This document shows, in pieces, positions 1 through 7,528 of a stretch of DNA of 64,000 nucleotides. The stretch's first letter is position 1, and each line of letters starts with the position of its first letter. The notes beneath the pieces were generated by a model, which saw only the letters and a list, made by a program, of their open reading frames with translations, made no database searches and was not told where the DNA came from. Where the stretch lies: the NCBI RefSeq assembly GCF_016411825.1, contig NZ_JAEKMH010000001.1, positions 1,178,001 through 1,242,000 of the forward strand, written 5' to 3'. This stretch comes from Devosia sediminis (GTDB lineage Bacteria > Pseudomonadota > Alphaproteobacteria > Rhizobiales > Devosiaceae). Made by a program: the position numbers and the translations under genes.

Positions 1-2
1 AC

Positions 3-260
3 GGCTTTGGGGCGGGAGCGCTCGCCGTGTCGCGGGCGACGATGCCGCTGGTGTTCTACGACCGGGCTGACTATGCGCGGGCGCTGTCGCGGATTGCCCT
101 GCCGCTGAACCTGCTCTCGGCTGCGGCGCCGCCGATCCTCGTCGCCCTGCTCGAGGGCATCGGGCCCTCGCTCATGCTGCTGGTCGCGTCGACCTGCTCT
201 GCCGCGGCGCTGGGCCTACTCGTCATGCTGCACCTGCGCCGGCCGGCACAACGCCGCTGA
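3..260 (+). CDS. MFS transporter, C-terminal fragment (5' end outside window)
   Basis: Open reading frame entering from the left edge; the visible 85 residues are the last part of a membrane transporter. Two hydrophobic helices are visible (about residues 38-56 and 60-77), preceded by an amphipathic segment with the pattern ARATMPLxxYDRADYARALSR, which resembles the segment before the last helix pair in major facilitator superfamily proteins. It ends in an arginine-rich cytoplasmic tail. It converges with the YoaK-like gene, leaving only 2 bases between the stops. Substrate cannot be judged from this fragment, and the family call rests on pattern recognition only. Confidence 0.6.
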   Translation, partial: GFGAGALAVSRATMPLVFYDRADYARALSRIALPLNLLSAAAPPILVALLEGIGPSLMLLVASTCSAAALGLLVMLHLRRPAQRR

Positions 261-262
261 TT

Positions 263-907
263 TCAAGCGTGCAGCCGACCTGCCCACAGATGGGCGAGGG
301 TGAAGGCCGCGTAGATGGCGAGGGGTAGCAGCAGGGTGAAAATGCCGACGAAACGATAGGCGAAGGCGCCGAGGACCGCGCCACCAAGCAGGCCGAACCA
401 AACCGCCAGATGCTGGAGCCAGCGGAGGGGCGGCGCCAACCGGCGTAGCGCCAGCGCCAGGTCCTGCCCGGCGGCATAGAGCGTTCCTGTCACGAAGGTG
501 GCGCCGAGCCGCACCGCGCCGCGCATGGGCAGAATGGCATTCTGCGCGCCGGCAGTGGCCGCCAGCACCAGCATGGTCTGTCGCGCCGGGTAGCCCGCAA
601 CGGTCAAGGCCAGCGTGGCGGCAGTACCGGCGAAGACTGCGCCGCTCGCCAGCGCCGGACCCCATCGCGTTCCCGAATGCGCAAGGAAGGCGCCGATCGC
701 GCTGCCGATAAAGAAGAGAAGGATCAGCGAGCCCGTCAGGACGACCGTGGGCCAAACACCGTCCACAAAGGCGGCGCCGCCTTGGGTGGTGTTGCCGCTC
801 ATGAAGGACGTGAAATAGCCACCCAGCTCGATAAAGCCGACGGCGTCTATAATGCCGGCCGACGCCGTGAGCACCATGCCGGACGCAAGAAGACGAGCGG
901 GTGTCAC
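263..907 (-). CDS. YoaK family (DUF1275) membrane protein
   Basis: A 214-residue protein with about six hydrophobic helices. The N-terminal block TASAGIIDAVGFIELGGYF followed by SFMSGNTT is the hallmark of the YoaK/DUF1275 family, small inner-membrane proteins of unknown transport role. I chose the GTG start at 907 because the family homology begins right after it; an in-frame extension reaching back to 1093 would run through the HIT gene and has no membrane character. The HIT hydrolase gene ends 8 bases upstream on the same strand, so the two are probably co-transcribed. Function beyond membrane location is unknown. Confidence 0.85.
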   Translation of the reverse strand: MTPARLLASGMVLTASAGIIDAVGFIELGGYFTSFMSGNTTQGGAAFVDGVWPTVVLTGSLILLFFIGSAIGAFLAHSGTRWGPALASGAVFAGTAATLALTVAGYPARQTMLVLAATAGAQNAILPMRGAVRLGATFVTGTLYAAGQDLALALRRLAPPLRWLQHLAVWFGLLGGAVLGAFAYRFVGIFTLLLPLAIYAAFTLAHLWAGRLHA

Positions 908-914
908 GATAGGG

Positions 915-1331
915 TCAGAGCTGGGCCGCGATGGACTTGGCCAGCGCCGCCAGTTCGGCATCGTCGGCGCGGCCGGAAGCGTGGGCCCCCGGTGCGATGC
1001 CCTCATAGGCCGGGATGAGGTGGAAATGCAGGTGAAAGACGGTCTGTCCGGCAGGCGCCTCATTGTACTGGGCGAAGCGCAAGCCGTCGGCATTGGTCAC
1101 AGTTTTGAGGGCTCTGGCGACGCGCTGGACGAGGGGCATGACGGCCGCGAGGTCGCCCGGATCGGCATCGAGCAGGTTACGCGACGGGGCCTTGGGAATG
1201 ATGAGCGTATGCCCCTTGGATTGCGGAAAAATGTCCATCATCACGAGGGCGGTGTCATCGTCGTAGACCTTGTGGCAGGGCAGTTCGCCCTTGAGGATCT
1301 TTGCGAAGATGTTGGTGGGATCGTAGGTCAT
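915..1331 (-). CDS. HIT family nucleotide hydrolase
   Basis: A 138-residue histidine-triad protein. The catalytic motif HLHFHLIP (residues 100-107) matches the His-x-His-x-His pattern that hydrolyses nucleotide phosphoramidates or dinucleoside polyphosphates, and the N-terminal NIFAKILKGELPCHKVYDDD is typical of bacterial HinT-like proteins. Length is normal for the family. The ATG at 1331 is followed directly by the conserved N-terminus, while further in-frame sequence upstream is repeat-derived. It is immediately upstream of the YoaK-like gene on the same strand. The physiological substrate cannot be inferred. Confidence 0.93.
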   Translation of the reverse strand: MTYDPTNIFAKILKGELPCHKVYDDDTALVMMDIFPQSKGHTLIIPKAPSRNLLDADPGDLAAVMPLVQRVARALKTVTNADGLRFAQYNEAPAGQTVFHLHFHLIPAYEGIAPGAHASGRADDAELAALAKSIAAQL

Positions 1332-1377
1332 GGACTTCCTCTCAGGCACACTCGCAGAAGCCCTCAACACCCCGATC

Positions 1378-1460
1378 GTCACCCTCGGGCTTGACCCGAG
1401 GGCCTGCGCTTGATCTAGGCATTGCAAGTATAGAGCCCTCGGGTCAAGCCCGAGGGTGAC
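1378..1460. repeat. Inverted pair of 26-nt palindromic elements
   Basis: The 26 bases at 1378-1403 recur as a perfect reverse complement at 1435-1460, separated by 31 bases. Each arm is itself a near-palindrome (CCCTCGGG-cttga-CCCGAGGG type). A related single arm is present at about 16803-16830. The location between the FemAB-like gene and the HIT gene and the symmetry suggest a REP/BIME-like intergenic repeat rather than a gene. Confidence 0.8.
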
Positions 1461-1477
1461 GCGCGGTGATGGCGAAT

Positions 1478-1514
1478 ACCCCCACCCGACCTCCCCCTGA
1501 AGGAGGGGGAGGAG
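1478..1514. repeat. C/G-rich palindromic intergenic repeat
   Basis: A palindrome of the form ccccctgaaggaggggg, preceded by cccccaccc. The same core occurs twice, in opposite orientation, at 59909-59943 and 59990-60021. It is a short interspersed palindromic repeat and lies directly after the stop codon of the FemAB-like gene, where it could also act as an mRNA-stabilising hairpin. Confidence 0.7.
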
Positions 1515-1519
1515 AAGAG

Positions 1520-2695
1520 CTACCGTTCCTGCCGCTCGCCTTTGCGGAAGGGCATAAAAGTCTCCAGCAGCTCCTGCTGGTGTTCGATGGCCGGGCGTTC
1601 GTCTTCGAGATAGTCGGCGACGGCGCGGCGCAGGCCGGGGTGGGCAATCCAGTGGACGGAGTGGGTCAGCACCGGTTCGTAGCCGCGGGCCAGCTTGTGT
1701 TCGCCCTGGGCCCCGGCCTCGACCACGGCCAGCTTGTGGGCAATGGCATAGTCGATGGCCTGATAGTAGCAGACCTCGAAATGGAGGAAGGGCACGTCGC
1801 GGACGGCGCCCCAATTGCGGCCGTAAAGCCGGTCCTTGCCCCGGAAGTTTATGGCACCGGCAATCGGAATATCGCCGTCATAGGCGAGCATCAGCACGAC
1901 ACGCTCGGCCATGTATTCGCCGAGCAGCGAAAAAAAGGAGCGATTGAGATAGGGACGGCCCCATTTGCGGGCGCCGGTATCCTCGTAGAAGTCGAAGAAG
2001 GCGTCCCAGTGCTGCTCCTCGATTTCGCGGCCGGAAAGCCACCGGACCTCGATGCCGTCGGCCAACGCATCGCGGCGCTCGCGGCGAATGGTCTTGCGCT
2101 TGCGGGAGGACAGGGTTTCGAGAAAATCCTCGAAGCTCGAATAGGACTGGTTGTGCCAGTGGAACTGGGTATCGACGCGGCGCAGCCAGTCGAGAGAACC
2201 GGCGAGACCTGATTCGGCCTCGGGCACAAAGGTGAGGTGTACCGACGAGGCATCGAGCCGGCCGGCCAGTTGCTGGGCGGTCGACAGCAAGGCGGACTGG
2301 GCTTCGAGGCTGCCCGAGGGGACGAGCAGTTTTGGCGCGGTTGCGGGGGTGAAGGGCACAGAGCCCTGGAGCTTGGGGTAATAATGCCCGCCGGCGCGTT
2401 CGAGGGCATTGGCCCAGCCGTGATCGAACACATACTCGCCCATGGAGTGGGATTTCAGGAAAAGCGGCAGGAGCCCGACGGGCGTGTCCGCCGCATCCTT
2501 GAGAAGGATATGCTGCGGCTGCCAGCCGGTCTTGCCGGTGGCGCAGCCGGATTCCTCGAGCGCGCGGAAAAAGGCGTGGTCAAGGAACGGATTGTCGGGG
2601 ACGCCCGATGTAGACGGCACGAGGCTGTTCCACACCGCAGCGGGAATAGATGCCGTGGTGGGGTGGATTGCAGCCGTAAAACTGGGTTCGGGCAC
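1520..2695 (-). CDS. FemAB-like/GNAT acyltransferase (PF04339 type)
   Basis: A 391-residue soluble protein. Features matching the FemAB_like family (formerly DUF482) are an N-terminal block around PDNPFLDHAFFRALEESG, a central segment EDFLETLSSRKRKTIRRER, and a C-terminal block LYGRNWGAV..FLHFEVCYYQAIDYAI. The family has a GNAT-like fold and is thought to use aminoacyl or acyl donors, but no substrate is established for this subgroup. Start is the first ATG, with the conserved region beginning about 25 residues later. The upstream RidA gene is on the same strand, separated by 74 bases that contain a hairpin. Catalytic assignment remains generic. Confidence 0.85.
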   Translation of the reverse strand: MPEPSFTAAIHPTTASIPAAVWNSLVPSTSGVPDNPFLDHAFFRALEESGCATGKTGWQPQHILLKDAADTPVGLLPLFLKSHSMGEYVFDHGWANALERAGGHYYPKLQGSVPFTPATAPKLLVPSGSLEAQSALLSTAQQLAGRLDASSVHLTFVPEAESGLAGSLDWLRRVDTQFHWHNQSYSSFEDFLETLSSRKRKTIRRERRDALADGIEVRWLSGREIEEQHWDAFFDFYEDTGARKWGRPYLNRSFFSLLGEYMAERVVLMLAYDGDIPIAGAINFRGKDRLYGRNWGAVRDVPFLHFEVCYYQAIDYAIAHKLAVVEAGAQGEHKLARGYEPVLTHSVHWIAHPGLRRAVADYLEDERPAIEHQQELLETFMPFRKGERQER

Positions 2696-2743
2696 TGGGA
2701 TGGATATCCCTGACTGGAGGTCAGGCCGATATGGTGAAAGGCC

Positions 2744-2763
2744 GCCCCGGTTTCAACCGGGGC
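2744..2763 (-). terminator. GC-rich hairpin after the ridA-like gene
   Basis: A 9-base perfect inverted repeat (gccccggtt / aaccggggc) with a 2-base centre, 7 bases beyond the stop of the RidA-like gene. Only a weak pyrimidine run follows on the minus strand, so this is a possible terminator or a 3' stabilising hairpin between RidA and the FemAB-like gene. Confidence 0.4.
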
Positions 2764-2769
2764 GCCCGG

Positions 2770-3228
2770 TCACACTTCGATGACTGCCTCGATCTCGACG
2801 GCGGCGCCGAAGGGCAGGGCGGCCACGCCAAAGGCGGCGCGGGCATGCTTACCCTTGTCGCCAAGGACCCCGACCAGGAGGTTGGAAGCGCCATTGGCCA
2901 CCAGGTGATGCTCGAAGAATTCGGGCACCGATGCGACCAGCACGGTGAGCTTTACCACGCGCTTGACTTCGTGGAGCGGGACGCCGGCCATGTGCACGAC
3001 TTGGGCGAGGATGTTGACGGCGCAGAGCTCGGCGGCATTGCCGCCCTGCTGCACGTTCATGGTGTCGCCGAGGAGGCCGGTGACGACGCCCTGGTCGTTG
3101 CTGGAGAGCTGGCCGGAGACGTAAAGGAGATTGCCGGTGCGGGCGACCGGGACGTAGCTGGCAACCGGCGCCTTGGGGGCGGGCAGTTCGTAGCCATATT
3201 CGCGGAGCTTTTCGATCGGGTCGGTCAT
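2770..3228 (-). CDS. RidA family protein (reactive imine deaminase type)
   Basis: A 152-residue member of the YjgF/YER057c/UK114 fold. The C-terminal signature HARAAFGVAALPFGAAVEIEAV contains the conserved arginine used for imine/enamine hydrolysis in RidA enzymes; NLLYVSGQL and CAVNILAQV match the family's middle blocks. It is longer than E. coli RidA (128 residues) and resembles the ~150-residue subgroup. Its ATG overlaps the stop codon of dinB (ATGA, 4 bases), so it is translated from the DUF3572-dinB transcript. Deaminase activity is inferred from the family; the subgroup may have another substrate. Confidence 0.9.
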   Translation of the reverse strand: MTDPIEKLREYGYELPAPKAPVASYVPVARTGNLLYVSGQLSSNDQGVVTGLLGDTMNVQQGGNAAELCAVNILAQVVHMAGVPLHEVKRVVKLTVLVASVPEFFEHHLVANGASNLLVGVLGDKGKHARAAFGVAALPFGAAVEIEAVIEV

Positions 3229-4556
3229 CTGGATTTGCCTTCGAGGTCGTCTGCTTCTTCTTCGGATATCGGAGCCGATGGAGCATCGGGCCGGGATGAA
3301 TAGAGCTTGCCGCGAACCACGGCGCTGCGCCCGAACCGGGTGCGCACCTTGTCCATGGCCCGCTCGGCGGCGGCCTTGCGGGCCACCATCGGCTCCAGCA
3401 GATCGCCTGGATCGGAGCCATCGGCAGCATCGAGGCCGGAAACGCCGATGCCGATGAGGCGGAACGGCGTGCCATCGATTTCGCGCTGCAACAGGCTCAT
3501 ACCGGATTCGTAGAGCACATTGGCAAGCTGTGTCGGCATCATCAGGTGTCGGGCGCGCGTGCGCAACCGAAATCCCGCAGTCTTGAGTTTCAGCGTCACC
3601 GTGTCGCCCACCACGCCCTTGGCCTTGAGGCGCTCGGACAGGCGCTCCGAGCATTTGAGGAGCTCGGTGGAGAGGTCTTCGAGCGAGGCGATGTCCTGGT
3701 TGAAGGTGGTTTCCGACGAGATGGTCTTCATCTCGCCGTCGATGGACACCTTTCGGGCATCCTGACCCTGGGCGAGGCGGGCGAGGCGCGCGCCGGATTC
3801 GCCATAAAGGCGCATCAGGCGGGTCGGATCCTCCTGCTGGAGCTGACCGATCGTGTGATAGCCGTCCTTCTTGAGGGTTTCCGAAAAGACCTTGCCGACG
3901 CCATAGATGAGGCTGATCGGCCTGGGCGCGAGGAAATCGAGGGTTTCTGCCCTGCCGATAACGGCAAAGCCGCGCGGCTTGTCGAGATCGGAGGCGACCT
4001 TGGCGAGGAACTTGTTGTGGCTGAGGCCCACGGAGATGGTAACGCCGATCTCCTGTTCTATGGCGCGGGCAAACCGGGCGAGGGTAAGGGCCGGTGGCGC
4101 CTTGTGGACGCGCTCGGTGCCGGTCATGTCCAGAAAGGCCTCGTCGATGGAGAGCGGCTCGACCAGTGGGGTCAGGGCGTCCATGTGCTTGCGGATCTGC
4201 CGGCTGACCTCCACATATTTGCTCATGTTGGGTGGAATGATCACGGCATCCGGACAGAGTTTGCGCGCCTTGAACATGGGCATGGCGGAGCGCACGCCGG
4301 ACTGACGGGCGATGTAGCAACAGGTGGAGACGACGCCACGCTGGCCACCGCCGATGATCAGCGGCTTGTCCCGCAGGCTGGGATCGTCGCGCTTCTCCAC
4401 CGAGGCATAGAAGGCGTCGCAATCGACATGGGCGATGGAGAGCGAAAAAAGTTCGTCGTGGTGCCGGAGCCGCGGCGAGCCGCAGGACGGGCAGCGCCCC
4501 GGCGGGGCACTGGACCCGCTGGTCAGGCAATCGCGACAGAACCAGTCCGTGGCCAT
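3225..4556 (-). CDS. dinB: DNA polymerase IV with N-terminal zinc-ribbon-like extension
   Basis: A 443-residue Y-family translesion polymerase. The acidic catalytic motifs are present: HVDCDAFYASVE (residues 43-54) and PLSIDEAFLDMTG (134-146), followed by the fingers/thumb block GVTISVGLSHNKFLAKVASDLDKP and the little-finger domain. Before the polymerase core there is a 35-residue extension with CxxC (7-10) and CPSC (22-25), which looks like a small zinc ribbon not found in E. coli DinB. The ATG follows immediately after the TAG of the DUF3572 gene. No C-terminal beta-clamp peptide is obvious by eye. Expression with DUF3572 and RidA is implied by the spacing. Confidence 0.95.
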   Translation of the reverse strand: MATDWFCRDCLTSGSSAPPGRCPSCGSPRLRHHDELFSLSIAHVDCDAFYASVEKRDDPSLRDKPLIIGGGQRGVVSTCCYIARQSGVRSAMPMFKARKLCPDAVIIPPNMSKYVEVSRQIRKHMDALTPLVEPLSIDEAFLDMTGTERVHKAPPALTLARFARAIEQEIGVTISVGLSHNKFLAKVASDLDKPRGFAVIGRAETLDFLAPRPISLIYGVGKVFSETLKKDGYHTIGQLQQEDPTRLMRLYGESGARLARLAQGQDARKVSIDGEMKTISSETTFNQDIASLEDLSTELLKCSERLSERLKAKGVVGDTVTLKLKTAGFRLRTRARHLMMPTQLANVLYESGMSLLQREIDGTPFRLIGIGVSGLDAADGSDPGDLLEPMVARKAAAERAMDKVRTRFGRSAVVRGKLYSSRPDAPSAPISEEEADDLEGKSR

Positions 4557-4832
4557 CTACTCGGTCCGGTTGAGCTTGTGCCAGACGCGCATGAAACTTT
4601 CCGGCGTCATGCCGGCATTGGCGCACAAAGCGAGCAGAATCGGTTCGTTTGCGGCAAAATAGTCGATGAGGCCGTGCTGCAGACGCACGGAGCCGAGCGC
4701 AGCGCGCAGCGAAGTGGGGTCGAGACCTGCCTGCTGCATGAAGGCCAGGAGGTCCTCGGGATGTTCCGCGAGGTATCCGAGGCAGGAATCAGCAAGGGCG
4801 GAAACGTCCGGCGCGCGGTCGGAAACGGGCAA
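4557..4832 (-). CDS. DUF3572 family protein
   Basis: A 91-residue acidic, helix-rich protein with the family pattern ALADSCLGYLAEHPEDLLAF, then GLDPTSLR and NEPILLALCANAGMTPE. DUF3572 proteins are small, restricted mainly to Alphaproteobacteria and of unknown function. The start is a TTG, chosen because the nearest upstream ATG (4845) is out of frame. Its stop codon directly abuts the dinB ATG, so the two are almost certainly translationally linked. Whether it influences DinB is unknown. Confidence 0.8.
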   Translation of the reverse strand: MPVSDRAPDVSALADSCLGYLAEHPEDLLAFMQQAGLDPTSLRAALGSVRLQHGLIDYFAANEPILLALCANAGMTPESFMRVWHKLNRTE

Positions 4833-4962
4833 GAGGCGGCCTCATGAAGGTGTTTTGTTTAAGTTTCAATGCTAGCCCAGAAGCAATGGAAAGCGAAGCT
4901 GCGGGACGTGCCGCGGCAGCGCTTTCGGGCAGGGCGCCGGGCAGGCGCCCAAGCGAGGTAGA

Positions 4963-5334
4963 ATGCCCAAGAGTGTGATGATCGTCGAAGACAACGAGCT
5001 CAACATGAAGCTCTTCAACGATCTGCTGGAATCGCGCGGCTATGAAGTTATCCAGACCCGTAACGGGATGGAGGCGCTGGACCTGGCGCGCGCCCATATG
5101 CCCGATCTGATCCTGATGGACATCCAACTGCCTGAGGTTTCGGGGCTGGTGGTGACCAAGTGGCTTAAGGATGACGAGCAGCTCGCCCATATCCCCGTCG
5201 TGGCGGTAACGGCCTTTGCGATGAAGGGTGACGAGGAGCGCATCCTGCAGGGTGGCTGCGAGGGCTATATTTCCAAGCCGATCTCGGTGTCTCACTTTCT
5301 GGAAACCATTGCGCAATATATTGGCCCCGCCTGA
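4963..5334 (+). CDS. divK: Single-domain response regulator DivK
   Basis: A 123-residue stand-alone receiver domain. The acidic pocket (IVEDNELN), phospho-acceptor Asp53 in [13 protein letters not shown], the switch threonine in [15 protein letters not shown] and the lysine in [11 protein letters not shown] are all present and align closely with Caulobacter DivK. DivK carries polarity information between the DivJ and PleC kinases and lowers CtrA activity through DivL. It is followed by pleD, the same order as in Caulobacter and rhizobia. The 130 bases upstream, shared with the divergent DUF3572 gene, should hold its promoter; only a single TTAA half-site (around 4859) is visible there. Confidence 0.95.
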   Translation: MPKSVMIVEDNELNMKLFNDLLESRGYEVIQTRNGMEALDLARAHMPDLILMDIQLPEVSGLVVTKWLKDDEQLAHIPVVAVTAFAMKGDEERILQGGCEGYISKPISVSHFLETIAQYIGPA

Positions 5335-5466
5335 ATAACTTCGCGCCCCCCGCGCGTAACTGATGGCAGTGGCCGGGCCGGCGTGTGTTTGCCGCCGGAT
5401 GGTCGAGTATGGATTGCGTGATCTGTGGCTCTGCCTTCGGTTACGCTGCGTATCCGGAGTGCTGTT

Positions 5467-6837
5467 GTGACCGCGCGCGTTCTTATCGTCGATGACATTC
5501 CCACCAATGTCCGCCTGCTCGAAGCGCGGCTGACCGCCGAATACTATGAAGTGGTCACGGCCAGTTCCGGCGCGCAGGCGCTCGAGATCTGCGAAAACCA
5601 GGACATAGACATCGTCCTCCTTGATGTCATGATGCCGGAAATGGACGGGTTCGAGGTCTGCCGGCGACTCAAGGCCAGTGCGAAGACCCACCACCTGCCG
5701 GTGCTGATGATTACGGCTCTCGACCAGCCCTCCGACCGCGTGCAGGGGCTTGAGGCCGGCGCCGACGACTTCCTGAGCAAGCCCGTCGATGACACGCAGT
5801 TGATGGCGCGAGTGAAGAGCCTGGTTCGGCTGAAATCCCTGACCGACGAATTGCGGGCCCGGGCCCTGACCGGCCAGCAGATCGCCATCGAGGACGCGTT
5901 GCGGGCCATGGACAGCATTTCGGCCAGCGGCGGCAATATCCTCATCATCGACACCGACCGGCGCCATGCCGAGCGGATCCAGGGTTATCTCACGCCGGAG
6001 CACAGCGTCGACATCCTGACCGAGCCGGCCGATGCCGTGTTCCAGGTGACCGGGGCGAGCTATGAACTGGCGCTGGTCAGCATGAGCCTTGAAGATTTCG
6101 ACCCCTTGCGGGTATGCTCTCAGGTGCGGACGGTGGATCACTCGCGCAACCTGCCGATCATCCTGCTGGCCGACACGGCTGACAAGCCGCGCGTGGTTCG
6201 AGCCCTCGACCTGGGCGTGAACGACTTCATCAGCCGCCCGGTGGATCGCAACGAGCTGATGGCGCGGGTGCGGACCCAGATCCGACGCCACCGCTATGCC
6301 ATGGAGCTGCGCGAGAGCGTCAACAACACCATGGCGCTGGCGGTGACGGACGCGCTGACGGGGCTCTACAACCGGCGCTATTTCGACCGGCACCTGGGCG
6401 TCCTGCTGGGCAAGGCGCAGGAGCAGGACCGCGACATGGCCCTGATGATCCTCGACATCGATCTCTTCAAGTCGGTGAACGACAATCACGGCCATGATAT
6501 CGGCGATGCGGTGCTCAAGGAATTCGCGGCGCGGCTCAAGCGCAATATCCGGGGCGTGGACCTCGCCTGCCGCTTTGGTGGCGAAGAATTCGTGGTGCTG
6601 ATGCCCGATACCGATATCGGGCAGGCGGAGGCGGTGGCCGAACGTGTGCGCCAATCCATGGCGGAAAGGCCGTTTGACGTGGGTGCGGCGCGGCCGCTGT
6701 CGGTGACGGTGTCCGTGGGCGTTTCGATCCGCGAACGGCAGACCGATACACAGGAAAGCATCATCAAGCGGGCTGACGTGGCGCTCTACCGCGCCAAGCG
6801 CGAGGGTCGCAACCGGGTGATTTTCGACGCCGCGTGA
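5467..6837 (+). CDS. pleD: Diguanylate cyclase response regulator PleD
   Basis: A 456-residue protein with domain order REC-REC-GGEEF, as in Caulobacter PleD (454 residues). The first receiver has Asp53 in LLDVMMPEMDG and Lys in FLSKPVDD. The second receiver (about 155-275) is degenerate and acts as a dimer adaptor in the family. The cyclase carries GGEEF at 371-375, with the RxxD product-inhibition site (RGVD, 362-365) exactly five residues before it, so feedback by c-di-GMP is expected. I chose the GTG at 5467, which puts the receiver at residue 3; an upstream in-frame ATG at 5425 would add 14 residues. It lies 132 bases after divK. Confidence 0.95.
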   Translation: MTARVLIVDDIPTNVRLLEARLTAEYYEVVTASSGAQALEICENQDIDIVLLDVMMPEMDGFEVCRRLKASAKTHHLPVLMITALDQPSDRVQGLEAGADDFLSKPVDDTQLMARVKSLVRLKSLTDELRARALTGQQIAIEDALRAMDSISASGGNILIIDTDRRHAERIQGYLTPEHSVDILTEPADAVFQVTGASYELALVSMSLEDFDPLRVCSQVRTVDHSRNLPIILLADTADKPRVVRALDLGVNDFISRPVDRNELMARVRTQIRRHRYAMELRESVNNTMALAVTDALTGLYNRRYFDRHLGVLLGKAQEQDRDMALMILDIDLFKSVNDNHGHDIGDAVLKEFAARLKRNIRGVDLACRFGGEEFVVLMPDTDIGQAEAVAERVRQSMAERPFDVGAARPLSVTVSVGVSIRERQTDTQESIIKRADVALYRAKREGRNRVIFDAA

Positions 6838-6927
6838 GCCGCGGTCGGTAAAACCCGAGGCGTTAGGGTTATCTGTTATAATTAACAAAGAGTTGCGAGC
6901 GCGGAAGCGCTGGATTCGCTTGGCCTT

Positions 6928-6956
6928 TTGACGGCTTGGGACTAGGTTCTTCTACA
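6928..6956 (+). promoter_or_regulatory. Sigma-70-like promoter for the candidate ncRNA
   Basis: TTGACG at 6928-6933, a 17-base spacer, then TCTACA at 6951-6956. This is a good match to alphaproteobacterial housekeeping promoters and points toward the hairpin series that starts at 6963. No gene start follows on this strand before the terminator at 7191. Confidence 0.6.
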
Positions 6957-6962
6957 GAGGGC

Positions 6963-7220
6963 TTGGGAAATATCCCAATGCCTCATGAGGTCCCTACGGC
7001 CCAATCTCAGGTCCGCCGCAACTCCTGAGTTCCCGTAGGGCGGTTGGTCCGGACGCGGACAGAGTGGCCTCTTCGACATGCCGCTCCGGACCAGCCACTC
7101 ACTTCCCCTCCATCCATACCTGTGGACGCAGGACCGCTCCCGTGAGCCGTGGCATCATGCCTGGCCGGGAGCGGAACGCCAATCAAAACGAAAACCCCGC
7201 AATCGCTTGCGGGGTTTTGT
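6963..7220 (+). ncRNA. Candidate structured non-coding RNA between pleD and rpmG
   Basis: About 258 bases with no convincing reading frame but a dense series of perfect stems: TTGGGA/TCCCAA (6963-6978, 4-base loop); the palindrome at 6981-6990; ccctacgg (6992-6999) with ccgtaggg (7033-7040), nested with ctcagg/cctgag; tggtccgga (7045-7053) with tccggacca (7085-7093), extended by gcgg/ccgc; and ccgctcccg (7134-7142) with cgggagcgg (7166-7174), nested with ggca/tgcc. A consensus-like promoter lies just upstream and an intrinsic terminator closes it. I do not recognise it as 6S, 4.5S, tmRNA or RNase P RNA. The strand is inferred from the promoter; transcription is unproven. Confidence 0.55.
7191..7218. 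terminator. Bidirectional intrinsic terminator
   Basis: Perfect 12-base stem (aaaaccccgcaa / ttgcggggtttt) with a 4-base loop (7203-7206). The T-run on the plus strand and the A-run that becomes a T-run on the minus strand allow it to terminate both the candidate ncRNA and rpmG, which ends 27 bases away on the other strand. Confidence 0.9.
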
Positions 7221-7244
7221 TCATTACGAGAATGAGGAGCCAGA

Positions 7245-7412
7245 TTACTTGATCTTGGCTTCCTTGAATTCGACATGCTTGCGCACGACCGGGTCGTACT
7301 TCTTGAAGGCCAGCTTTTCGGTCTGGGTACGGGCATTCTTCTTCGTCACGTAAAAGAAGCCGGTGTCGGCCGTCGAGACGAGCTTGATCTTGATGGTGGC
7401 GGCCTTGGCCAT
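7245..7412 (-). CDS. rpmG: 50S ribosomal protein L33
   Basis: A 55-residue basic protein with the L33 pattern [20 protein letters not shown] and [19 protein letters not shown]. It is the cysteine-free form, lacking the two CxxC pairs of zinc-binding L33, as is usual in proteobacteria. L33 sits near the E site of the large subunit. The length is exactly that expected. A promoter lies just upstream and a strong terminator follows, so it is probably monocistronic. The position downstream of pleD is conserved in related bacteria. Confidence 0.97.
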   Translation of the reverse strand: MAKAATIKIKLVSTADTGFFYVTKKNARTQTEKLAFKKYDPVVRKHVEFKEAKIK

Positions 7413-7471
7413 GATAGTGGTCCTTCACAAAGCGAAAGGCGCCGCATCTGGGCAGCGCCGGAATTTGCGCG

Positions 7472-7500
7472 CAACCTACGGATTTGCCCGCCGTTGTCAA
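7472..7500 (-). promoter_or_regulatory. Probable rpmG promoter
   Basis: On the minus strand, TTGACA (complement of 7495-7500) is followed after 16 bases by TAGGTT (complement of 7473-7478), about 60 bases upstream of the rpmG start. The -35 is perfect and the -10 is weak. Confidence 0.5.
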
Positions 7501-7528
7501 GTGATAGCATCGGCCGAGGAAACACAGG

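Noticed and set aside
2770..4626. 618-codon minus-strand frame running through dinB in another phase into ridA
   Set aside because: Only its last 152 residues are the real RidA protein; the upstream part is out-of-frame dinB sequence.
4789..6888. 699-codon open frame on the minus strand across divK and pleD
   Set aside because: It lies opposite two unmistakable genes; its translation is rich in His/Arg/Gln with no family pattern, as expected from the antisense of GC-rich coding DNA.
6840..7244. Known housekeeping RNAs (6S, 4.5S/SRP, tmRNA, RNase P RNA) in the pleD-rpmG gap
   Set aside because: None of the signature sequences I know for those RNAs (for example the SRP GGAA tetraloop block, RNase P GAGGAAAGUC, tmRNA tag reading frame) could be found.
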